Shown here piece by piece: positions 57,617 to 64,000 of a stretch of DNA of 64,000 bases. The notes under the pieces were generated by a model that saw only the letters and a program-made list of their open reading frames with translations, was not told the origin of the DNA and searched no databases. The stretch's first letter is position 1, and each line of letters starts with the position of its first letter. A program made the position numbers and the translations under genes. This DNA comes from Gnetum montanum (Eukaryota > Streptophyta > Gnetopsida > Gnetales > Gnetaceae), in NCBI GenBank assembly GCA_015680685.1, contig MNCI01018365.1:287955-351954 (forward strand), given 5' to 3'.

Positions 57617-59709
57617 CTACAATCAAACAAGTGTTTGGAATTACTAGAGTATTCTCATAAATGAGCAACAATTTGGTACCTTACTCCTATCCTTAGTTAT
57701 TTCAAGTTCTTAGTTTATTATGATTGATGACTTAGAAAATTTTTCAAGAACAACCCCATTAGTACTTTTTTATGGCATAAAATGTGTGGTATGATCAATT
57801 AGAAGTCTTCTTAAAGTTGTTTTGGCCTTGACATAAGTGATTTACTTTAAAAATTCTAGATATGTCCCCTTAAGTTACCCTTATAATACCTTCTAGTCAT
57901 TAGCAACTTAAAATAAATTGAGTTGAATTTTCCTCATTAGCACCCTCCATATATAATATGAGCATTTTGGGATCATGTAGATTCAAAAATCATAAAAATC
58001 GAAGCAATAATGTGCAAGTTATGGGAACTACAAGATGGGGTGTTAGAGTGCATAGTTACAAAGAAAAATTAGCAACAACTCTCCTCTTATGAAAATAAGA
58101 AACAAAAATTTTTTCTAGCTCCCCCATGCTATATATAGTACTTATAAGTGTGATGTCATAAATACACCATCATAGATGTGATATCGTAAGTGCCTATGAC
58201 ATTGTATCTACGATATCATCCTATAAAAAATCAAATTTTCTTAATGTTTTTTAGGGAAAATTGAGTCCAATTAGATGGATAGAAGATATACATCATGTTG
58301 AAATGGTCTTGAAATGGAGATGATGCTTTAGTTGTGAAAAATAAGCATTGAAAGTCTATGATTAATAAATCTTGGGCTATGAAAGTGTATGAGGTGTTGA
58401 TGAAATGAATGAGATAGACAATGGTGTTGTGTCATTAGAATGGATAGTGTGAATGATATGGAAATTTTTTATTATCATTTATTAGAATTGGAATGCTCAA
58501 GATGATGTGGAATCACTTGGTAGGTATAAGATACAACAGCTATACAAGTGGGTCCTCCCCAAAGTAGGCTCTAGCCATTAATGCCCTTATATAGCCATGC
58601 CTAAACATGTCCTTAGTCACTTAAGGAGTTGAATGTAATGCATACTTTTTTAGCAAGAAATTCATGTTTGTACCACCAAATTGGAAAAATAAATCTATGT
58701 TACACAAAATCAGAAGTTATGACTATTCAAACAATGAGATGAAATGGGCTTAGAAGGAATTGTAGAAATCGAGATGTGAGATGTCTTACCATAGGTATGA
58801 TGAATTATTGTGTTTTATTAGTCATTAAGATAATCATTAGCCTTTTTGTCTAAGATTCAATCCAAGTCTAGATCACATTCCAGTGACATCGCATCATTTC
58901 ATCTCTTGGAGTTATAATCATAAGACTATCAATGTTACAAGGAGTATTGACACTTGGCATATTGTCTAAGGGAGGATCTTTATTCATGGTTTCTTTATTT
59001 TTATTTTTATATATCTAAGAAGCCACCTACCTTCAAGCATGGGTAACATGTCTTTCTAGTGGAACCCCTAGAAATTTATTTTGTGCTCTTTTATTTTTTA
59101 TCTATGTAAACCTTTTAAGGTAGCACTCATTTAACTCTTACTCCCATTGTTCTTTAGATCTACAAGGATATAATACAACCTTGGTAACATGATAGGATTC
59201 ACAATAATAATCCAACAAGAATCCACAAATCCCCTTGATGTAATACCCTTTTCATTCCCCCTTGGTTCTTCATTCTTCGATCTAAGCATAATGATCAAAA
59301 GTTTATTCTTAGTTGTATAATGGAATAGAATATCATTATGGCCATGGTAAGAACCTCTTATTAATGAAATGGATGGATGGATGGATGATGTGGGCTCATT
59401 GTGGAAATAATTAGTCTCTTATGACTTAATAACATAAAGAAATCTTCACGTTATTGGGCTACGTCTTGCCTTTATTTGAATGTGTTTTATTAACAATCAA
59501 ATTTATTTACAAAGGGTTTAAAAAAAAAGTATGAAAGAAATGGAAAAGATAGTCAAAATAATGAAAAAGTATAAGGAATGAAAAATGTAAAAGAATATGA
59601 AAAATTGAAGAAATGGAAAAGTATAAAAGAATGAAAAACATCAAAGAATGTGAAGAATGAAAATAATTGTAAAACAAAAAAATAGAAAAATCACTTATTA
59701 ATTCCAAAC
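57617..59709 (-). other. Ath-4 spacer
   Basis: Non-coding. Carries GTGGGTCCTCCCCAAAG (58548), TCCAGTGACATCGCATCA (58883) and CAAGCATGGGTAACATG (59034), the conserved spacer landmarks shared with Ath-1, Ath-3 and Ath-5. 58140-58230 has GATGTGATATCGTAAG and CTACGATATCATC, remnants of GATATC palindromes like those in the LTRs. 59520-59700 is A-rich. Confidence 0.6.
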
Positions 59710-61983
59710 TTAAATTAAAGTATCTCCCCCATGACTGATCTCATAGGCGAGTGTTTGGAAAATGCTCCCTAAATCTCCTATAGGTGGTTCACCTACCATC
59801 TTTAGTGATGTAACTTTTCTATCATTATCCCATGTAATTTTAATAGTAGTTGAGTTGTGATCACCTAAATCCTTGTTCTCTTTTCCGTTTGGTGTATGAT
59901 TATGAGTTATTGATTTCAATTTTGGGTCCTTAGTTGGAGTCATTTTCTTAGTTTGGGAACTAGTAAGTGTTTCAAATGTTTCCATGCATGTGTTAGAAAA
60001 TTTTTTTTCCTTAGTTAGTGGCCATAGGATGTCTTTTAGTTTTGTTACCTCTACTCTTTTGGTTGCATACACTATTTTTTTACTGTTGCGGTTGTGGATT
60101 GAAATGGTAATTGTGTTGATGTTTTGAAGTGTCGGTCCATGATTGCACCCTTTTCCTTTAGCAGTAATGCATGGAATTCATTGCATGTGTATGGATTCAT
60201 GCACTTCTTCTTGAGAAATATTAACCAAAAAATCTCTCATACTTAGGTAGCATCAACTGTGCTAAGCCACACCCTTCTCATGATTATTGGAAATTCCTTA
60301 TCAACATCTTTCTCATCGATAATCAAAAAGCCTAATAGACATGACCACCCATTAACAATGGTCACTACATCATTTATCTACCCCAAAGGAGTGGTGAAAG
60401 ACTAACCTGCAAGCTCCAACCTAATATATAGAATTCTTTCAATGGTGGTAGGTTCCATGCTTGATATGTAGGAAATCAAATTCACCCTAGAACCTAACTC
60501 TAACAAAGCTTTGCATGGTAAATTCCTAGCTATTCGTAGATAAATCATAGGAATTCCTAGATCAATTCTCTTCTTATGAAGTGGTCTTGCCTTAATCTAG
60601 TTAGTGACAATTTTAGTGAGCATGAAAACTTGTATGTTTGGACTTGAGGATGATAGAAGCTTGTCAATAGTGAGAAGATCTATTTTAGGAGAAGATGGTT
60701 TTGATGAAGCTCCAATTCTACCAAACTTCTCTAGACTTATCCTAAAGAAATAATGTTTCTTTATTTGGCCCTTAGCATTGCTAATGAGATCCTCCACTTG
60801 TTTTCTTACTTCCTTTGTAGCTTTCCTCTACTACAATTGTGACGGTAACTCTCCTTGCATCATGGTTAGAACACTTCATCAATTAGCCTTTGAATATGAT
60901 GGATGGTTAGTTCTAATAATCTTCCCTAGGCATAAAACCTCAATGGTATCTCTATTTTTACTTCTTAGTCCATCTACAATGTGCCTAAGCTATTCCTTTG
61001 ATGAAGATCTATGGCTTGGACATTTGTGCAACAATGAATAATATATTTCCATTATCACATCAAGGGTTTCATGGGTCCCTCATTTCTAGCTGTGGATTTG
61101 TTTTTCTAGATTTGATATCCATGAATAGGTCTAATATTTGTCATTAAATATTTCAAGTATGGTACTCTAGTTTTTGATGGATTTAGATTCCAACGACTTA
61201 TACCAGCTTTCTACTTCCTTCACAAGTGTTCTAGAAAACAACTTCGATTTTTGCTAATCACTCTCTATGTTTTAAGGATACAAGAATTTTGGAATGCTTA
61301 AATATGATGTTGTGGATCAGTGTTGTAATTACCTTCAAATCATGGCATATTATTCAAATCTAGCCATTTGATTCAGCTATCTCTCATGTGCCTAGTTAGT
61401 ATGTAGATAGCTTCCTAAATATTGATCATTCTTTGGATTTCCATAAGCGATTCATCATCATGATTAGCTTCGTATGCTTTGTTGTAGTGGTGACCCCTTC
61501 TATGCTCATGGCTCTCTTGATCCTCTCTTATATCTCTTCTTCTTCTTTGTTCATGCTCTTCATCTTCTAAATTAGAGTACCTTGAATATCTATTATGATG
61601 GTCATGAGTTCACCTTTCTTTCCTATCAGAGTACCTGTACTTATGTCTTTTCCTGTCAAAGTCTTCTGACGATTATGATGAGGCAAATGAGGTGGTAGGA
61701 GAACAATGTTGGCTAGTTCTTCTTTTGGGACGCTTGTATGTCTCTCTATAAGATTTAGCAATATCCCTTGGCCTATAGTCCCCCTTATATCGTAGTTCAA
61801 TAGCCTCCACCTTGTGTGTCTCTACCAAAGTAGAATGAAGTTGGGCTTTGACAGGCTCCTCTAGTTTGATGATAGGTGTCTTTGAAGGTTCCTCATGGTT
61901 TTGGTGGAGTTGTTGTAAAATGAATTGATGAGCATCAAGTTCTTCTATGACAACAAAAGTGTTAGTCTACTTCCCTTTGCTAT
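59710..61983 (-). pseudogene. Ath-4 gag-protease, truncated and decayed
   Basis: The left part is a 120-codon tail (60072-59710) ending SHGGDTLI, similar in position and ending to the Ath-1 tail. The protease is at 60560-60270: KALLELGSRVNLISYISS, where the active-site triplet reads ELG, and FPIIMRRVWLSTVD. The frame 60797-60597 is the gag-protease linker. The gag body lies in broken frames from 61960 to 60800, including YRPRDIAKSYRETYKR and a 77-codon frame at 61800-61567. The N-terminus is missing: Ath-5 LTR sequence begins at 61984. No RT or integrase. Confidence 0.7.
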
Positions 61984-62410
61984 TGATGAGTGGCGAGGTA
62001 CCCCTACACTCCACCATACGAATACGAGCGTACACACGCCATCCGGTCGAACTCCGCAGACTAAATGCCTTAACGCCACAAGAAATACTTGGGGTTAATC
62101 GTTCGTTTTCTTCCCAGGCTTGCTTGTATGTGTCACGGTGTATGGTTAAGCAAGTTTGAGGTATGTGATTTTTTTGGTATTTTCGGCTTATCTTCTATGC
62201 TACCAGGAGAAAGGGTTGAGAAAACTAAACTAACTCTAACTAAGATCTAAGTCTAAACTAACTAGCATCAGCATCCGTTCCCACTTACCAGCCACACCCT
62301 GAACTATGCAACTGCAGCTTACCAAACGCTAATCGTTACTGGGATCGCCACACGTAACGCAAGTGCTCGAAGTGGTCGTACTGAGGCACCTATTTAGCCT
62401 ACGTGTGATA

Positions 62411-62700
62411 AGCAGCCGATTCCTTAGCCAGCCGTACACACCTGTGGGTGCTCGTAACTAAGTCGTACTTATCACACGATCTAGCCTAGCAATGAGCAGC
62501 CGATTCCTCAACTAGCCGTACACATCAGACCCGGGAGTTACCAAGCGCAGAATCCTGGAATACGCTACTGGGTTACCAAGCATCCAATGCTCGTAATTGA
62601 GTCGTACTCATGCATTGCGTCAAGCAGCCGATTCCTTGACTAGCCGTACACGTCCGTAGACGCTCGTAATCAAGTCGTACTTGAACGCACTAGGAAAGCA
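62411..62700 (-). repeat. Three-copy module inside the Ath-5 LTR
   Basis: AGCAGCCGATTCCT, then ACTAGCCGTACAC, then GCTCGTAAT-AAGTCGTACT occurs with its AGCAGCC at 62411, 62495 and 62623. Ath-1 and Ath-2 LTRs have the equivalent region as a single copy, so the module expanded in Ath-5. Confidence 0.8.
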
Positions 62701-62925
62701 GGAAATAAAGCAATAAATGAAACCACGTGCTGCAAGGTTTATCCAAACAAGTTCGTCTTTATTGCCGTACACAACTTGGGTTCAGGTTACAAGCTGCTCG
62801 AATAAAGAGCCGTTCACTCTAGGACTCCTACTGCGGGCACATGGGGAAAAATTCTAACTCTGGAGTGATCAATCTGCCAGAGCTTCGCTACACTAGCCAG
62901 GATTGGGAAATGAAGGGAGTGCCGC

Positions 62926-63062
62926 CTCTTATTTATAGATATGGCGGCGGGACGCGATATCGCGTACGCGATATCGCAGGAGAAGACGCGATATCGCGTC
63001 CGCGATATCGCATGGGATGCGATATCGCGTCGGCCGCGATATCGCGTACGCGATATCGCGGC
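62926..63062 (-). promoter_or_regulatory. Ath-5 LTR promoter: TATA box with seven GCGATATCGC palindromes
   Basis: On the minus strand CTATAAATAAGAGGCGGC at about 62937-62920 supplies a TATA box. Immediately upstream lie seven GCGATATCGC palindromes (62952, 62967, 62987, 63001, 63019, 63036, 63050), several extended to CGCGATATCGCG, 14-20 bp apart. This is the usual place for U3 enhancer or repressor sites. The Ath-1 copy keeps about four, some with CpG changed to TpG or CpA. Confidence 0.75.
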
Positions 63063-63085
63063 CTAGTGAAAACCGCGTCTCATCA

Positions 63086-64000
63086 TACCCCCATGACTGA
63101 ATGAAAACTCGTCCTCGAGTTCCTTACAATAATATCAGGTAGGTATGGGATTATTAGGGAAGATGGAACTAATGGGATGACATGTGAACGGTCTTTATTA
63201 CAAGACTTGACAAAAACTGGTGTTCATGACAACATGGGTGAACACCTTATTACAATGACATCAGGCCACAGTTGGCAGCTGAGAGAAAAGAGGAGAGAGA
63301 ATAGAAGAGAAGAAAGAAGAAGAGTCTTGTTGCTGCCAACGCCTAGATTGCGCCTTTCGTTGTCCATCTGTAAGCGCATTATCAATTCCACTCCTTGCAT
63401 GCTGCTTCAGCGCTGCTCCATTCCAAGTGTCTGCTCCAGATCCATTCCGTTGTTGTATGATTGCCATCTGCACACACAACACCATCATATATTAGCAAGG
63501 GTAATTGAATCATTAAGTAAAGCATACCTTGCTTCGGTTTAGGCTCACTGGCTAAGGTGTGGTATGGCTGATATGGATCTGGGAAAATGTAGATGATGAC
63601 TACCGAAGGTATAGGGGTTTGGAAGAAAAACGAAAAAATCCGGGGCTTAGGATAAAAATCGAAAAATCAGGCCCCGTACCCCCATGACTAATCGCGAACC
63701 TCCGGTAGCAATAGAATGGAGAGAGAAAAGGAATAGGAATGATAGGTAAAAAGGGGCAACTATGGCATCGAGAAAAGGATGTCATGATGGAAATGAACAA
63801 AAAATGATAATTAATTGCAAAACGTTAAGGAAAAGAAGTTAACTAGTGTTCCAAATAGGAATGTCAGTGGGTCCTCCCCAAAGCAGGCTCATGCCCTTAA
63901 TGCCCTGACAATCCCACATTCAAACCGGAAGAATTTACCAAAAAGAAAACAAAGCATCAACCAAAGTATATACAATGATACAACCGGCAATGAGGTGAAC
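63086..64000 (-). other. Ath-5 polypurine tract and spacer, continuing beyond the window
   Basis: Starts TACCCCCATGAC (polypurine tract on the minus strand). It matches 719-1700 of Ath-1 with few gaps, including GGGTCCTCCCCAAAGCAGGC at 63869. No gene. The frames seen here have no conserved motif. Confidence 0.65.

Larger units (their letters stand above)
61984..63085 (-). repeat. Ath-5 3' LTR, best preserved of the family
   Basis: TGATGAGTGGCG to CGTCTCATCA, 1102 bp, with inverted ends TGATGAG/CTCATCA. It matches the Ath-1 LTRs, with far more CpG retained. Because the polypurine complement lies on its right, this is the 3' LTR of a minus-strand element whose body lies beyond base 64000. Sequence to the left (GCTAT at 61979-61983) is Ath-4 gag, not a primer-binding site, consistent with insertion there. 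Confidence 0.85.

Overview
The window reads as intergenic heterochromatin of a large-genome land plant, most likely a seed plant. Almost all interpretable sequence is LTR retrotransposon in nested layers of different age. I found no intact host gene, tRNA, rRNA or CRISPR array. The plant call rests on two Ty3/gypsy lineages: Athila-like elements (primer-binding site close to the tRNA-Asp type, gag with a CX2CX3HX4C knuckle, LTRs with TGATRAG/CTYATCA ends) and Tat-like elements (two successive RNase H domains, long LTRs, tandem repeats in the 3' untranslated region). Nearly every coding region is broken by stops and frameshifts. I call the elements Ath-1 to Ath-5 and Tat-1 and Tat-2.

Layout. 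1-6835: Ath-1 (minus), gag and protease without pol, between an LTR cut by the window edge and a truncated LTR. 6836-9300: no gene, low-complexity sequence. 9300-9598 and 16290-19480: one tandem array of about 192-bp hairpin-bearing units, split by Ath-2 (plus, 9599-16289, two LTRs, gag only) and containing a 423-base assembly gap. 20020-20482: N-terminal reverse transcriptase piece of Tat-1 (plus), cut exactly where the Ath-3 LTR begins. 20483-24118 and 41554-50164: Ath-3 (minus), with 3' LTR, accessory ORF, integrase, RNase H, reverse transcriptase, protease and gag; its 5' LTR is deleted. 24119-41553: Tat-2 (plus), complete and the youngest insertion seen: two 1578-bp LTRs, 5-bp target duplication CCATG, gag, protease, a 5-kb spacer, RT, RNase H, second RNase H, integrase and 3' repeats. 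50169-55340: rest of Tat-1 (RT catalytic region to integrase, 3' repeats, LTR). 55400-61983: Ath-4 (minus), accessory ORF, spacer and gag-protease without pol. 61984-64000: Ath-5 (minus), a well preserved 3' LTR and the start of its interior.

Insertion order inferred from the joins: Tat-1 first, then Ath-3 into its RT gene and Ath-2 into its repeat array, then Tat-2 into the Ath-3 accessory ORF; Ath-5 probably landed in Ath-4 gag.

The most unusual content is in Tat-2. Between protease and reverse transcriptase lies a gene on the opposite strand that can be read as eight exons joined by seven GT-AG introns with matching phases throughout (34406 down to 30336, about 1,085 codons). The sense element would need to bridge the same 5 kb, perhaps by splicing, to join protease to RT. 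Part of the antisense product resembles the accessory ORF that Athila-like elements carry in sense at the envelope position, and its first large exon has weak similarity to FCP1-type HAD phosphatases. Several LTR promoters also carry arrays of short palindromic or repeated CpG-containing motifs upstream of the TATA box.
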